Origin: Rahnella variigena
GTDB lineage: Bacteria; Pseudomonadota; Gammaproteobacteria; Enterobacterales; Enterobacteriaceae
Assembly (NCBI RefSeq): GCF_003610915.1
Contig: NZ_NSDJ01000001.1
Location: forward strand, 1,736,001 to 1,800,000
Length of the DNA: 64,000 nucleotides
Reading direction: 5' to 3'
Part shown: in pieces, positions 1 through 13,045 of the stretch
How the letters are laid out: each line of letters starts with the position of its first letter
Position numbering within the stretch: the first letter of the stretch is position 1
Made by a program: the position numbers and the translations under genes
Notes under the pieces: model-generated
Databases searched by the model: none
Seen by the model: the letters and a program-made list of their open reading frames with translations, nothing else
What the model was told of the DNA's origin: nothing

Positions 1-677
1 CGGCTGGCGCCAAAAAAATTCTGTTCGCGCATCCCGGTGGTCATGATCTTGACGCCACGGTGGTTTACGGTGTGAACCACGATTTGCTCGAACGCCAGCA
101 CCGCATTGTGTCCAATGCGTCCTGCACCACCAACTGTATTATCCCTGTGATCAAGCTGCTCGACGATGCATTCGGCATTGAGTCGGGCACGGTAACGACC
201 ATCCATTCTTCGATGAATGACCAGCCGGTCATTGACGCGTACCACGCGGATTTACGCCGTACGCGCGCTGCCAGTCAGTCCATCATTCCGGTCGATACCA
301 AACTGGCCGCAGGGATCACGCGCATCATGCCTAAATTCTGCGATCGCTTTGAGGCGATCTCGGTGCGCGTGCCGACAATCAATGTCACAGCCATTGATCT
401 GAGCGTATTTGTCGAGGGTTCTGTGACGGTAGACGAGGTGAACCAGCTGCTGCAAAAGGCCGCAACAGGTGCTTTTCGTGGTATAGTTGACTATACCGAA
501 CTACCATTAGTCTCGACAGATTTTAACCACGATCCCCACAGCGCCATCGTAGATGGAACGCAGACGCGGGTAAGTGGACAGCACCTGATTAAGACACTTG
601 TCTGGTGCGATAACGAGTGGGGTTTTGCCAACCGAATGTTGGATACAACATTGGCAATGTCCGCTAGCGGTTTCTAG
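1..677 (+). CDS. epd: D-erythrose-4-phosphate dehydrogenase, 3' part
   Basis: The 5' end is cut off by the window; the frame is open from base 3 and stops at 675-677. Epd oxidises erythrose 4-phosphate to 4-phosphoerythronate with NAD, feeding pyridoxal phosphate synthesis in the cytoplasm. The visible part holds the GAPDH-fold catalytic Cys in SNASCTTNC, the block [17 protein letters not shown], and the C-terminal [12 protein letters not shown]. These agree with E. coli Epd rather than GapA, and the epd-pgk-fbaA order supports this. About the first third of the protein is missing from view. There is a 72-bp gap to pgk with no obvious terminator, so co-transcription is likely. Confidence 0.96.
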   Translation, partial: AGAKKILFAHPGGHDLDATVVYGVNHDLLERQHRIVSNASCTTNCIIPVIKLLDDAFGIESGTVTTIHSSMNDQPVIDAYHADLRRTRAASQSIIPVDTKLAAGITRIMPKFCDRFEAISVRVPTINVTAIDLSVFVEGSVTVDEVNQLLQKAATGAFRGIVDYTELPLVSTDFNHDPHSAIVDGTQTRVSGQHLIKTLVWCDNEWGFANRMLDTTLAMSASGF

Positions 678-749
678 TACGGCTGTTCCGGCCTTCTGGC
701 CGAAATTGCCTTCAAGCAACTTTAAAGAGAATCAACGAGAGGATTCACC

Positions 750-1913
750 ATGTCTGTTATTAAGATGAGCGATCTGGATTTAGCGGGTAAACGCGTACTG
801 ATCCGTGCCGATCTGAACGTGCCAGTTAAAGATGGCAAAGTAACGTCAGATGCACGTATCCGCGCTTCTTTACCAACCATCGAAATTGCCCTGAAACAAG
901 GCGCACGCGTGATGGTTACCTCGCATCTGGGTCGTCCGACTGAAGGCGAATATAACGAAGAGTTTTCTCTGCTGCCGGTTGTTAACTACCTGAAAGACAA
1001 ACTGTCTTCTCCTGTACGTCTGGCTAAAGACTATCTGGATGGCGTTGAAGTTGCCGAAGGCGAGCTGGTTGTTCTGGAAAACGTTCGCTTCAACAAAGGC
1101 GAAAAGAAAGACGACGAAGCACTGTCCAAAAAATATGCTGCCCTGTGTGACATCTATGTGATGGACGCATTCGGTACTGCGCACCGTGCGCAAGCCTCTA
1201 CTCACGGCGTGGGCAAATTTGCGCCTATCGCGTGTGCCGGTCCGCTGCTGTCTGCAGAACTGGAAGCACTGGGTAAAGCGCTGGGTAACCCGGCTCGTCC
1301 GATGGTGGCTATCGTTGGCGGTTCTAAAGTTTCTACCAAACTGACCGTTCTGGATTCCCTGTCCAAAATCGCTGACCAGCTGATCGTTGGCGGTGGTATC
1401 GCGAACACCTTCGTGGCTGCTCAAGGCAACAACGTCGGTAAATCCCTGTACGAAGCAGACTTGGTCGGTACCGCAAGCAAATTGCTGGAAACCTGCGACA
1501 TTCCTGTTCCTACAGATGTTCGCGTGGCGACTGAGTTCTCTGAAACAGCCGTTGCAACTGTGAAGTCTGTTAAAGACATCAAAGATGACGAACAAATTCT
1601 CGACATGGGCGACGAGTCAGCAAACCGCCTGGCTGAGATCATTAAAAACGCTAAAACCATTCTGTGGAATGGTCCTGTAGGCGTGTTCGAGTTCCCTAAC
1701 TTCCGTAAAGGGACCGAGATTGTGGCGCAGGCCATTGCTGACAGCGAAGCATTCTCTATCGCAGGCGGCGGCGACACTCTGGCGGCTATCGACCTGTTCG
1801 GTATCGCTGACAAAATTTCCTATATCTCCACTGGCGGTGGCGCATTCCTGGAATTCGTTGAAGGGAAAGCACTGCCAGCGGTTGTGATGCTGGAAGAGCG
1901 TGCTAAGAAGTAA
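750..1913 (+). CDS. pgk: Phosphoglycerate kinase
   Basis: This glycolytic and gluconeogenic enzyme interconverts 1,3-bisphosphoglycerate plus ADP and 3-phosphoglycerate plus ATP. The 387-aa product has the normal bacterial length. It shows the N-terminal substrate-binding segment [13 protein letters not shown] (residues ~19-31), GGSKVSTKL in the hinge region, and the nucleotide-binding segments WNGPVGVFE and GGGDTLAAI in the C-terminal half. The ATG is preceded by GAGAGGATT as ribosome-binding site. It is the second gene of the conserved epd-pgk-fbaA cluster. Codon use is strongly biased, as expected for a highly expressed gene. Confidence 0.98.
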   Translation: MSVIKMSDLDLAGKRVLIRADLNVPVKDGKVTSDARIRASLPTIEIALKQGARVMVTSHLGRPTEGEYNEEFSLLPVVNYLKDKLSSPVRLAKDYLDGVEVAEGELVVLENVRFNKGEKKDDEALSKKYAALCDIYVMDAFGTAHRAQASTHGVGKFAPIACAGPLLSAELEALGKALGNPARPMVAIVGGSKVSTKLTVLDSLSKIADQLIVGGGIANTFVAAQGNNVGKSLYEADLVGTASKLLETCDIPVPTDVRVATEFSETAVATVKSVKDIKDDEQILDMGDESANRLAEIIKNAKTILWNGPVGVFEFPNFRKGTEIVAQAIADSEAFSIAGGGDTLAAIDLFGIADKISYISTGGGAFLEFVEGKALPAVVMLEERAKK

Positions 1914-1926
1914 TGAACCCTGAGCG

Positions 1927-1954
1927 GGAAGCTTACGGCTTCCTGTTCTTCTTT
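1927..1954 (+). terminator. Weak hairpin between pgk and fbaA
   Basis: GGAAGC (1927-1932) and GCTTCC (1938-1943) form a six-pair stem with a five-base loop. A pyrimidine-rich but interrupted T stretch follows. It may attenuate or process the pgk-fbaA transcript rather than end it. Confidence 0.35.
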
Positions 1955-2042
1955 GCCGCGCGAGGGGCTGCACAGTGGAACTCGCGCGACATAGCAAACC
2001 GATTCAATCCATCTACGGCCGACGAATACAGGACAAAGAACT

Positions 2043-3122
2043 ATGTCTAAAATTTTTGATTTCGTAAAACCAGGCGTTATCACTGGTGATGATGTACAGA
2101 AAGTTTTCGCTATTGCTAAAGAAAACAAATTTGCTCTGCCAGCGGTTAACTGCGTAGGCACCGACTCTATCAACGCCGTTCTCGAAGCTGCTGCGAAAGT
2201 CCGTTCACCGGTTATCGTTCAGTTCTCTAACGGTGGCGCTGCGTTCATCGCAGGTAAAGGCCTGAAAACTGACGTGCCACAAGGCGCGGCAATCCTGGGT
2301 GCAATCTCTGGCGCACATCACGTACATCAGATGGCAGAACATTACGGCGTGCCAGTCATCCTGCACACCGACCATTGCGCGAAGAAACTGCTGCCATGGA
2401 TCGACGGTCTGCTGGACGCGGGTGAAGCTCACTTCGCTAAAACCGGTAAGCCACTGTTCTCTTCACACATGATCGACCTGTCTGAAGAATCCCTGGAAGA
2501 AAACATCGAAATTTGCAGCAAGTACTTAGCTCGCATGGCAAAAATCGACATGACTCTGGAAATCGAACTGGGTTGCACCGGCGGTGAAGAAGATGGCGTG
2601 GACAACAGCCATATGGACGCATCTGCACTGTACACTCAGCCGCAAGACGTTGATTACGCATACGAAAAACTGAACGCTATCAGCCCGCGTTTCACTATCG
2701 CTGCGTCATTCGGTAACGTACACGGTGTTTACAAACCAGGTAACGTCAAACTGACTCCAACGATCCTGCGTGATTCTCAGGAATACGTGTGCAAGAAACA
2801 CAACCTGCCACACAACAGCCTGAACTTCGTCTTCCACGGCGGTTCCGGTTCTACTGCAGCAGAAATCAAAGAATCTGTAGGCTACGGTGTTATCAAAATG
2901 AACATCGACACCGACACCCAGTGGGCTAACTGGGACGGTATCCTGCAGTTCTACAAGAAAAACGAAGCTTACCTGCAAGGTCAGTTGGGTAACCCGGAAG
3001 GCGCGGACAAACCTAACAAGAAATTCTATGACCCGCGCGTATGGCTGCGTGCTGCACAGTCTTCCATGGTGACTCGCCTGGAACTGGCATTCAAAGAACT
3101 GAACGCAATCGACGTACTGTAA
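2043..3122 (+). CDS. fbaA: Class II fructose-bisphosphate aldolase
   Basis: This zinc-dependent aldolase cleaves fructose 1,6-bisphosphate to glyceraldehyde 3-phosphate and dihydroxyacetone phosphate. The 359 aa match E. coli FbaA in length. The zinc site begins at HTDHCAKK (residues ~108-115). The phosphate loop FHGGSGSTAAEI and the block GVIKMNIDTDTQWA are present near residues 265-300. An unrelated class II aldolase (gatY) occurs at 48.3 kb; this longer form with the SYLARM-like insertion is the glycolytic one. A strong intrinsic terminator follows 48 bp after the stop codon. Confidence 0.98.
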   Translation: MSKIFDFVKPGVITGDDVQKVFAIAKENKFALPAVNCVGTDSINAVLEAAAKVRSPVIVQFSNGGAAFIAGKGLKTDVPQGAAILGAISGAHHVHQMAEHYGVPVILHTDHCAKKLLPWIDGLLDAGEAHFAKTGKPLFSSHMIDLSEESLEENIEICSKYLARMAKIDMTLEIELGCTGGEEDGVDNSHMDASALYTQPQDVDYAYEKLNAISPRFTIAASFGNVHGVYKPGNVKLTPTILRDSQEYVCKKHNLPHNSLNFVFHGGSGSTAAEIKESVGYGVIKMNIDTDTQWANWDGILQFYKKNEAYLQGQLGNPEGADKPNKKFYDPRVWLRAAQSSMVTRLELAFKELNAIDVL

Positions 3123-3170
3123 TTCTTACGCTTCCGGTGCTTGACCACCGGAATGTGAGGATAATCGTCA

Positions 3171-3192
3171 AAGGGGCTTCGGCCCCTTTTTT
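3171..3192 (+). terminator. Rho-independent terminator after fbaA
   Basis: AGGGGC-TTCG-GCCCCT stem with a UUCG tetraloop, followed by six T. It closes the epd-pgk-fbaA operon. Confidence 0.93.
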
Positions 3193-3255
3193 ATTGCCCG
3201 TTTTATCTTCACAATGTCAGTCCTGTTAACGGAAACGCCACTGGCGGAGAAAATT

Positions 3256-3636
3256 ATGCGTATAGCGTTGTTCGCGTTATTTGCCCTGACACCTTTTGTT
3301 CATGCCGCTGAAACCGACTGTAAAAATGCCACGACGCAGATGGATATGAACATTTGTGCCGGACAGGAGTTCAAACGCAGTGATACGTTATTAAATCAGG
3401 CCTATAAACAAAAAATGGCGCAGCTTTCGCCGGAGCAGCAAACCAAATTCAAAGCAGCCCAGCGCAGCTGGATTGCATTTCGTGATAACGACTGCGCGTT
3501 TATGTCTTCCGGCGTTGACGGGGGTTCTGTTCAGCCGATGATCTATTCCGGCTGTCTGCAACAGAAAACCGAGCAGCGCACCAAAGAAATTAATGACATT
3601 CTGCACTGCGAAGAAGGCGATTTAAGCTGTCCTTAA
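3256..3636 (+). CDS. Periplasmic DUF1311 / LprI-like protein
   Basis: A 126-aa secreted protein with a signal peptide (MRIALFALFALTPFVHA, cleaved before AETDC) and a DUF1311 domain. Family hallmarks are CKNATTQMDMNICAG, the helical AYKQKMAQL segment, QRSWIAFRDNDC and a C-terminal pair of cysteines. Some DUF1311 members (LprI-type) inhibit host lysozyme; that role is family knowledge, not shown here. I chose the ATG at 3256 because GGCGGAGA lies just upstream and the signal peptide then begins at residue 1; an in-frame ATG at 3214 would add 14 residues before it. The gene sits between the fbaA terminator and lacI, 24 bp ahead of lacI, outside the usual fbaA-mscS order. Confidence 0.8.
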   Translation: MRIALFALFALTPFVHAAETDCKNATTQMDMNICAGQEFKRSDTLLNQAYKQKMAQLSPEQQTKFKAAQRSWIAFRDNDCAFMSSGVDGGSVQPMIYSGCLQQKTEQRTKEINDILHCEEGDLSCP

Positions 3637-3660
3637 CATGAAGTCTGAAGGTAGAAAGCC

Positions 3661-4743
3661 ATGAAGCCAAAATCTGTCACCCTTGATGATGTCGCGCGCC
3701 ACGCGGGTGTGTCTTATCAGACCGTTTCGCGTGTACTGAATCAGGCAGCGCACGTGTCGGTAAGAACGCGCAACAAAGTCGAACAGGCGATGGCAGCGCT
3801 CAATTACGTTCCGAACCGCGTTGCCCAGCAACTGGCGGGTAAACAAAGCTTCACCCTCGGACTGGCGACCACCGAACTGGCGCTGCATGCCCCATCACAA
3901 ATCGCGTCGGCGATGAAAACCCGCGCAAACCAGTTAGGTTTCAACGTCGTGATTTCGATGATTGATAACCTGAGTCTGGCCGCCTGTCGCACGGCGGTGA
4001 ACGAACTGATGTCGCAGCGGGTGGACGGCGTGCTGATTAACGTGCCGCTGTCGAATGACGATGCGGCTGCAATCGCACAGCTTTGTGGCAATTTACCGGC
4101 GCTGTTTCTGGATGTGGATCCAGAAGCTGACGTCTTCAAAATTCTGTTCGATCCGCACTGCGGGGCGAAGCAGGGCGTAGAGCATTTGCTGGCGCTAGGT
4201 CATCAGCAGATCGCGGTGCTGACCGGCCCGCTTGAATCCATCTCAGCGCGCCTGCGTTATGAAGGCTGGCTGAATACGCTGGCGACGCACGATATTACGC
4301 CCTGTGTGGTTCAGCACGGCGACTGGAGCGCAGCGTCGGGTTATCAGCAGGCGTTATTACTGCTCAATCAGCCGGTGCGCCCGACGGCGATTCTGGTCGC
4401 CAATGACCAGATGGCGCTCGGCGTCTTGCGCGCTGTGCACGAGTTTGGCCTGCGGGTGCCGGAACAAATATCGGTAATTGGCTATGACGATACCGAAGAC
4501 AGCGCCTTTTTCTTCCCGCCGCTGACCACCATCAAACAGGATTTCCGTCTGCTCGGTCACGAGAGCGTCAACCGGCTGGTGGATCATCTGCATAATCACA
4601 GCGATCACCACAGCGACTCACTGTTGCTGCCCACGTCCCTGGTTGAGCGCTACACCACCGCCCGACCTGGCGCAGAAAATGTGTCACAGGAAGCGTTGTC
4701 GCAGGAACTGATCCGCATCGCCCGTCAGCTCAGCGCGCTCTGA
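3661..4743 (+). CDS. lacI: Lactose operon repressor LacI
   Basis: A 360-aa LacI/GalR-family repressor. The N-terminal helix-turn-helix reads VTLDDVARHAGVSYQTVSRV with the recognition helix YQTVSRVLN, essentially that of E. coli LacI. The hinge helix NRVAQQLAGKQS and a periplasmic-binding-protein-like core follow. The C-terminal end (LSQELIRIARQL) resembles the LacI tetramerisation helix. It is transcribed in the same direction as lacZ, whose promoter carries a near-perfect lac operator, so it almost certainly represses lacZY and is relieved by allolactose. Confidence 0.95.
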   Translation: MKPKSVTLDDVARHAGVSYQTVSRVLNQAAHVSVRTRNKVEQAMAALNYVPNRVAQQLAGKQSFTLGLATTELALHAPSQIASAMKTRANQLGFNVVISMIDNLSLAACRTAVNELMSQRVDGVLINVPLSNDDAAAIAQLCGNLPALFLDVDPEADVFKILFDPHCGAKQGVEHLLALGHQQIAVLTGPLESISARLRYEGWLNTLATHDITPCVVQHGDWSAASGYQQALLLLNQPVRPTAILVANDQMALGVLRAVHEFGLRVPEQISVIGYDDTEDSAFFFPPLTTIKQDFRLLGHESVNRLVDHLHNHSDHHSDSLLLPTSLVERYTTARPGAENVSQEALSQELIRIARQLSAL

Positions 4744-4754
4744 TCTTCTCTTAG

Positions 4755-7991
<3,237 letters not shown>

Positions 7992-7997
7992 CAGCCT

Positions 7998-8025
7998 GCG
8001 CCGCCGTGTTAATCCCCGGCGGCGC
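7998..8025 (+). repeat. Palindromic hairpin between lacZ and lacY
   Basis: GCGCCGCCG (7998-8006) and CGGCGGCGC (8017-8025) form a nine-pair GC stem with a ten-base loop and no T tract. It resembles an intergenic REP-type unit and probably affects relative expression or mRNA decay of lacZ and lacY rather than terminating. Confidence 0.7.
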
Positions 8026-8051
8026 GATATTCAGACGTAAGGAAATTGCTT

Positions 8052-9320
8052 ATGTATTACCTGAAAAATACTAACTTTTGGATGTTCGGGCTGTTCTTCT
8101 TCTTTTACTTTTTCATCATGGGCGCCTACTTCCCGTTTTTCCCGATCTGGCTGCATGACATCAATCAGATCAGCAAAAGTGACACCGGCATTATCTTTGC
8201 CAGCATTTCGCTGTTCTCGCTGTTATTCCAGCCGGTGTTCGGTTTACTGGCGGATAAACTGGGGCTGAAAAAGCATCTGCTGTGGATCATCACCGGTATG
8301 CTAATCCTCTTCGCGCCCTTCTTTATCTACGTGTTTGGCCCGTTACTGAAAATTAATATTTATCTCGGTTCGGTCGTTGGCGGGATTTACCTTGGTCTGA
8401 TTTATAACGCCGGTGCGCCTGCCATTGAAGCCTATATTGAGAAAGTCAGCCGCCGCAGCAGCTTTGAATTTGGTCGTGCCCGCATGTTTGGCTGTGTCGG
8501 CTGGGCGCTGTGTGCATCGGTAGTCGGTATCATGTTTACCATCAACAATGAGTTCGTGTTCTGGCTTGGTTCCGGCTGTGCGGTGATCCTCGCGATTTTG
8601 CTGCTTATTGCCAAACCAGAAGTCACCTCCAGCGCCCGCGTGGCCAACGAACTGGGAGCGAATAGCAAACCGTTCAATCTCAAACTGGCGGTGGAACTGC
8701 TGAAAGATAAAAAACTGTGGTTCCTGGCGTTGTACGTCATCGGCGTTTCCTGCACATACGACGTGTTTGACCAGCAGTTTGCCAACTTCTTTACCTCGTT
8801 CTTCACGTCATCTTCTGAAGGGACGCGCGTCTTTGGCTATGTGACCACCATGGGCGAGTTACTTAACGCCTGCATCATGTTCTTCGCGCCGCTGATTGTG
8901 AACCGCATTGGCGGTAAGAATGCGCTGCTGCTGGCCGGGACAATTATGTCTGTACGCATCATCGGCTCGTCTTTCGCGTCATCGCCGCTGGAAGTGGTTG
9001 TGCTGAAAACCCTGCATATGTTCGAGGTGCCGTTCCTGATTGTCGGTTGCTTCAAATACATTACGTCCGTATTTGAAGTACGCTTCTCCGCGACGATTTA
9101 TCTGGTGACGTTCTGCTTCTTCAAACAGGTGGCAATCATCTTTATGTCGGTGTTCGCGGGCAATATGTATGACCGTATCGGTTTCCACGGAACGTATCTG
9201 ATCCTGGGCTTGGTCGCACTGACCTTCACGATAATCTCAGCCTTTACGCTGAGTGGTCGCGGGCCATTGCAGGCCTTCAAAACGCCCGAATCGCTGAAAA
9301 ACAGTCACGCAAATTCTTAA
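8052..9320 (+). CDS. lacY: Lactose permease
   Basis: A 422-aa, 12-helix MFS proton/galactoside symporter of the inner membrane. The N-terminus [17 protein letters not shown] is identical to E. coli LacY over many residues. Functional residues are preserved: the Glu in [11 protein letters not shown] and Arg in FGRARMFG (substrate), the Glu in TMGELLNA, the Arg in MSVRIIGSS, and the His/Glu pair in [10 protein letters not shown] (proton coupling). I start it at the ATG at 8052, preceded by AAGGA; an in-frame TTG lies two codons earlier. No lacA follows, so the operon is lacZY only. Confidence 0.97.
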   Translation: MYYLKNTNFWMFGLFFFFYFFIMGAYFPFFPIWLHDINQISKSDTGIIFASISLFSLLFQPVFGLLADKLGLKKHLLWIITGMLILFAPFFIYVFGPLLKINIYLGSVVGGIYLGLIYNAGAPAIEAYIEKVSRRSSFEFGRARMFGCVGWALCASVVGIMFTINNEFVFWLGSGCAVILAILLLIAKPEVTSSARVANELGANSKPFNLKLAVELLKDKKLWFLALYVIGVSCTYDVFDQQFANFFTSFFTSSSEGTRVFGYVTTMGELLNACIMFFAPLIVNRIGGKNALLLAGTIMSVRIIGSSFASSPLEVVVLKTLHMFEVPFLIVGCFKYITSVFEVRFSATIYLVTFCFFKQVAIIFMSVFAGNMYDRIGFHGTYLILGLVALTFTIISAFTLSGRGPLQAFKTPESLKNSHANS

Positions 9321-9387
9321 TTTATCTGAAGTCTTTCCCACAGGATTGGCACTTCATCGCATTGTTAGTTAACCTTAAAGCACACTT

Positions 9388-9417
9388 GCTGCCCGCATCG
9401 TCGGGCAGCTTTGATTT
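9388..9417 (+). terminator. Terminator after lacY
   Basis: GCTGCCCG (9388-9395) and CGGGCAGC (9402-9409) form an eight-pair stem with a six-base loop, followed by TTTGATTTCTT. It closes the lac operon before mscS. Confidence 0.85.
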
Positions 9418-9455
9418 CTTGCAGCCCGTCAGGGTGTAATTTTGGGGTACTTTAA

Positions 9456-10343
9456 ATGGATGATTTGAATGTTGTAGGCAGCATTAATAATGCTGGCAAC
9501 TGGTTGGTAAGAAACCAGGCCTTACTGCTTCATTACGCTGTGAATATTGTGGCCGCTATTTTCATTCTGATTGTCGGTATGATTATCGCCCGCATCGTTT
9601 CCGGTGCCGTCAGCCGGGTTTTAAAGGTTCGTGGCATTGATATTACGGTTTCCGACTTCCTTTCCGCCATGGTGCGTTACGCGATTATTGCGTTCACGCT
9701 GATTGCGGTTCTGGGACGGATCGGCGTGCAAACCACGTCCGTGATTGCGGTTATCGGTGCTGCCGGTCTGGCCGTCGGTCTGGCATTGCAGGGTTCACTG
9801 TCTAACTTTGCAGCCGGCGTTTTGCTGGTGATCTTCCGTCCGTTCCGCGCCGGTGAATATGTTGACCTTGGTGGTGTGGCGGGTACTGTCACTCAGGTAC
9901 AAATTTTCTCCACCACACTGCGTACGCCGGACAACAAAATCATTGTGGTGCCAAACGGTAAAATCATCGCTGGTAACATCATCAACAACTCCCGCGAACC
10001 AACCAGCCGTATCGACCTGACCATTGGCGTGGGTTATGACTCTGACATCGATCTGGTTAAGCAACTCCTGACCGAGATCGTTACTGCCGATCCGCGTGTT
10101 TTGAAAGATAAAGACGTTGTGGTTCGTCTGAACGAAATGGCAGCATCAACCCTGAATTTCATCGTGTACGCATGGACCAGCAACGGTGATGCGCAGAACG
10201 TGAAATGGGATCTGCTTGAGTCGTTCAAACGCGCACTGGATAAAAACAACATCAACATTGCTTATCCGCAGATGGATGTTCACCTTTATCAGGTCGCGAA
10301 TGCGGCAGGCAACCAGCAGGAAGAACGTCGCTCGTTCGAATAA
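9456..10343 (+). CDS. mscS: Small-conductance mechanosensitive channel MscS
   Basis: A homoheptameric inner-membrane channel that releases solutes on hypo-osmotic shock. The 295-aa protein has an N-terminal periplasmic stretch, TM1 and TM2 (residues ~27-95), and the Gly/Ala-packed pore helix TM3 ([20 protein letters not shown], ~100-120). The [14 protein letters not shown] beta-domain and the cytoplasmic vestibule follow. Length and sequence match E. coli MscS. It regains the fbaA-mscS-argO backbone after the lac insertion. Confidence 0.96.
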   Translation: MDDLNVVGSINNAGNWLVRNQALLLHYAVNIVAAIFILIVGMIIARIVSGAVSRVLKVRGIDITVSDFLSAMVRYAIIAFTLIAVLGRIGVQTTSVIAVIGAAGLAVGLALQGSLSNFAAGVLLVIFRPFRAGEYVDLGGVAGTVTQVQIFSTTLRTPDNKIIVVPNGKIIAGNIINNSREPTSRIDLTIGVGYDSDIDLVKQLLTEIVTADPRVLKDKDVVVRLNEMAASTLNFIVYAWTSNGDAQNVKWDLLESFKRALDKNNINIAYPQMDVHLYQVANAAGNQQEERRSFE

Positions 10344-10371
10344 CACATTCCTGCCAGATTCCGATTTTCTC

Positions 10372-10393
10372 AGGCGCCTGCGGGCGCCTTTTT
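10372..10393 (+). terminator. Terminator after mscS
   Basis: AGGCGCC-TGCG-GGCGCCT stem followed by TTTT. Confidence 0.9.
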
Positions 10394-10552
10394 CATGCCT
10401 GACGCTTCAGCCCGTCGCTGATAAGCCAGCCTAATGAGCGATTAGAAATATCCATTTCCTCTTATGCCAGCAAAGCCCTTACACTGCGCGCAATCTTTGT
10501 TATTAACCCTTTGTCATCAACCCTCTGTTATCAACTCTCGAAGGAGTTCTCC

Positions 10553-11170
10553 GTGCTGGCTATTTTCCTGCAAGGACTGGCGATGAGCGCCGCAATGATT
10601 TTACCGATTGGCCCGCAGAATGCGTTTGTAATGAATCAGGGCATTCGCCGACAGTATCACCTGATGATTGCCGGATTATGCGCGCTGAGCGATATTGCGC
10701 TGATCTGCGGCGGCATCTTTGGCGGCAGCGCACTGCTGAGTCAATCTCCGACATTACTGTTACTGGTGAGCTGGGGTGGAGTTGCGTTTTTACTGTGGTA
10801 TGGCTGGGGTGCATTTCGCACGGCATTCAGCAAAAATCCTGAACTGGCGCAGGCCGAAGTGGCGAAGCAAAGCCGCTGGAAAATTGTCGTCAGCATGCTG
10901 GCGGTCACCTGGCTGAATCCGCACGTATATCTCGATACTTTCGTGGTACTCGGCAGTCTGGGTGGCAGTCTGAGCCCTGATGAGCGTTCGTGGTTTGCGC
11001 TCGGTGCGGTCAGTGCATCGGTAATATGGTTCTTCGGGCTGGCCATCCTCGCCGCGATGCTGGCGCCGTGGCTGAATACCGGCAAAGTGCAGCGGGTCAT
11101 CAATTTTATCGTTGGCGTGATCATGTGGGGCATTGCCCTACAACTGGCTCGCCAGACCGGTGTGCTTTAA
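10553..11170 (+). CDS. argO: Arginine exporter ArgO
   Basis: A 205-aa LysE-family inner-membrane exporter of arginine (and canavanine). It carries the family signature [20 protein letters not shown] near the N-terminus and [13 protein letters not shown] in the middle, with about six predicted membrane helices. The start is GTG at 10553, eight bases after AAGGAG; this aligns with the E. coli N-terminus. Expression in E. coli depends on ArgP with arginine as co-effector, and argP lies 3 kb downstream here. Confidence 0.94.
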   Translation: MLAIFLQGLAMSAAMILPIGPQNAFVMNQGIRRQYHLMIAGLCALSDIALICGGIFGGSALLSQSPTLLLLVSWGGVAFLLWYGWGAFRTAFSKNPELAQAEVAKQSRWKIVVSMLAVTWLNPHVYLDTFVVLGSLGGSLSPDERSWFALGAVSASVIWFFGLAILAAMLAPWLNTGKVQRVINFIVGVIMWGIALQLARQTGVL

Positions 11171-11293
11171 GTTTTTAGCCTTAAATCAGCTTTTGTCACT
11201 AATCTTAGTTTCAGTTGTAACGGATTATGCTACGGTTTCGCAGATTGTTTTGACCTATCTATTGCCAGATCTTTGATGATTAATGGAGGCACT

Positions 11294-12040
11294 GTGAAAC
11301 TGAAAGCATTAGCTGTAGCAGCGATGTTGGGATTAGGGACATTACCTTTGGCGTTGCAAGCGGCGGAATTACCTGCCGGACCGCACGTGGTGACGTCAGG
11401 CACGGCGAGTGTTGATGCGACGCCGGATATCGCGACGCTGGCGATTGAAGTCAGCGTGTCGGCGAATGATTCAGCCAGCGCCAAGAAACAGGCTGATGAA
11501 CGCGTAGCGGCCTATTATGCGTTCCTGCAAAAAAACGGCATTGAGAAAAAAGATATCAATGCGGCCAACCTGCGTACTCAGCCGGAATACAATTACCTGA
11601 AAGATGGCACTTCACAGCTGAAAGGCTACCGTGCTGTGCGTCAGGTGCAGGTGACTTTGCGTCAGCTGGATAAACTGAACGAATTGCTGGATGGCGCACT
11701 GAAATCAGGTCTGAATGAAGTGCGTGCGGTTGAACTGGGCGTGGCTAATCCGGATAAATTCCGTGATGAAGCGCGTCAGAAAGCCATCGAAAACGCTACT
11801 CAGCAGGCGAAATCACTGGCTGAAGGCTTCAATACCAAACTGGGGCCGGTTTACAGCATTCGTTATCACGTGGCTAACTACCAGCCAATGCCGGTGGCGC
11901 GTATGTATAAAACCGCCGAAGCCGCAGGGCAGAGCGATGTCGCGCAGACCTATGAGCAGCAGAGTATTCACTTCGACGATCAGGTCGATGTGGTGTTCGA
12001 ATTGCAGCCGCAGGCACCAGCACCAGCACCGGCTCAGTAA
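11294..12040 (+). CDS. yggE: SIMPL-domain periplasmic protein YggE
   Basis: A 248-aa secreted protein with a signal peptide (KLKALAVAAMLGLGTLPLALQA) followed by a SIMPL/DUF541 domain. Conserved pieces are VTSGTASVDATPDIATL, LRTQPEYNY and GYRAVRQVQVTL. The E. coli homologue is linked to lower oxidative stress, but its mechanism is not established. GTG at 11294 is chosen because GGAGG lies just upstream and it puts the signal peptide at the start. The C-terminal Pro/Ala tail (QAPAPAPAQ) is low-complexity. Confidence 0.88.
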   Translation: MKLKALAVAAMLGLGTLPLALQAAELPAGPHVVTSGTASVDATPDIATLAIEVSVSANDSASAKKQADERVAAYYAFLQKNGIEKKDINAANLRTQPEYNYLKDGTSQLKGYRAVRQVQVTLRQLDKLNELLDGALKSGLNEVRAVELGVANPDKFRDEARQKAIENATQQAKSLAEGFNTKLGPVYSIRYHVANYQPMPVARMYKTAEAAGQSDVAQTYEQQSIHFDDQVDVVFELQPQAPAPAPAQ

Positions 12041-12061
12041 ACCTGACGCCGTGAAAATGAA

Positions 12062-12084
12062 AAACCCGCTCCGGCGGGTTTTTT
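12062..12084 (+). terminator. Terminator after yggE
   Basis: AAACCCGC-TCCG-GCGGGTTT stem running into TTTTTT. It also lies at the 3' side of the convergent SDR gene. Confidence 0.88.
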
Positions 12085-12114
12085 GTTTTCTGAATTTAAT
12101 GCCACCGGTTACGG

Positions 12115-12939
12115 CTATTTATCTGCTGAAAACGTTACGTCTTTTTGTGCCTCCAGTACCCGTAATCTTTCTGTCAGTGCCTGACTGACCGACGCGTAAG
12201 CCGTGCTGCCGAGCGCGAGACGCAGCGGCGGATTCACTTCATCGGCAGCGGCGATCATCGCCCTGACGGTGTTCAGCGCGTCGCCTTTAATGGCGAAATC
12301 ACCGGATGCAATCGCACGGCGTACTTCACCGGCAGGTGTGGTTTCATAGCAGTCCATCGGTTCGGCGTGATCCAGACCTGCGCCAAATTCCGTACTGGTC
12401 GGGCCCGGTTCAATAATCAGGAAGTCGATACCAAACGGTTTCACCTCCTGCGCCACCGATTCGACAAATCCTTCAATTCCCCATTTTGTTGCATGATATA
12501 GGCTGAAATTCGGATAAGCGATCTGCCCGCCTTCTGATGAAACCTGCACAATCCGGCCGCCTCCTTGTGTGCGCAGGTGTGGCAAAACGGCGCGGATAAG
12601 CTGGATAGAACCCACCAGATTGGTGGCGATCTGTCTTTCGATTTGCCCGTCACTGACTTCTTCACCTGCGCCAAACAGGCCGTAACCTGCATTACTGACC
12701 ACCACATCTATACGTCCGGCTTTGGCAAATGCAGCGCCGACGGCGGTTCGGATAGCCGATGTATCGGTGATATCGAGCATGAGGATTTGCAGCCGATCTC
12801 CATAACTTGCCAGCAAGTCGTCAAGCGCGCCCGGTTTGCGTAATGTGGCGATCACCCTGTCGCCGCGCAGAAGCAGCTGCCCGGTGAGCAGGCGTCCGAG
12901 GCCGGTGGATGTTCCGGTAATAAACCATGTCTTTGTCAT
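12115..12939 (-). CDS. Short-chain dehydrogenase/reductase
   Basis: A 274-aa classical SDR oxidoreductase of unknown substrate. The Rossmann dinucleotide motif TGTSTGLG comes at residues ~9-16, then NAGYG, the catalytic Ser in VQVSSEGG and the YHATK active-site pair. The 'TGTSTGLG' type and length put it with the NADP-dependent YdfG/DltE-like oxidoreductases. Start at 12939 is supported by GAGGAA seven bases upstream. It is divergent from a LysR gene 106 bp away, a common pairing in which the regulator controls the SDR. Neither is part of the yggE-argP order in E. coli. Confidence 0.85.
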   Translation of the reverse strand: MTKTWFITGTSTGLGRLLTGQLLLRGDRVIATLRKPGALDDLLASYGDRLQILMLDITDTSAIRTAVGAAFAKAGRIDVVVSNAGYGLFGAGEEVSDGQIERQIATNLVGSIQLIRAVLPHLRTQGGGRIVQVSSEGGQIAYPNFSLYHATKWGIEGFVESVAQEVKPFGIDFLIIEPGPTSTEFGAGLDHAEPMDCYETTPAGEVRRAIASGDFAIKGDALNTVRAMIAAADEVNPPLRLALGSTAYASVSQALTERLRVLEAQKDVTFSADK

Positions 12940-13045
12940 TCTCAAATTCCTCAATTACAGACGTTGCCAGACATTCAGGGTAGGGCAATACTATTGGTGC
13001 GTTAATACCCAATAAACTGCATGAACAGGTGAACATTAACCACCA

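Noticed and set aside
870..1595. Long open frame on the minus strand inside pgk
   Set aside because: It is antisense to a highly biased essential gene; codon bias of pgk alone creates such open frames. No start site or homology is visible.
9321..9455. A lacA gene after lacY
   Set aside because: Only 135 bp with a terminator separate lacY from mscS; no acetyltransferase frame or remnant is present.
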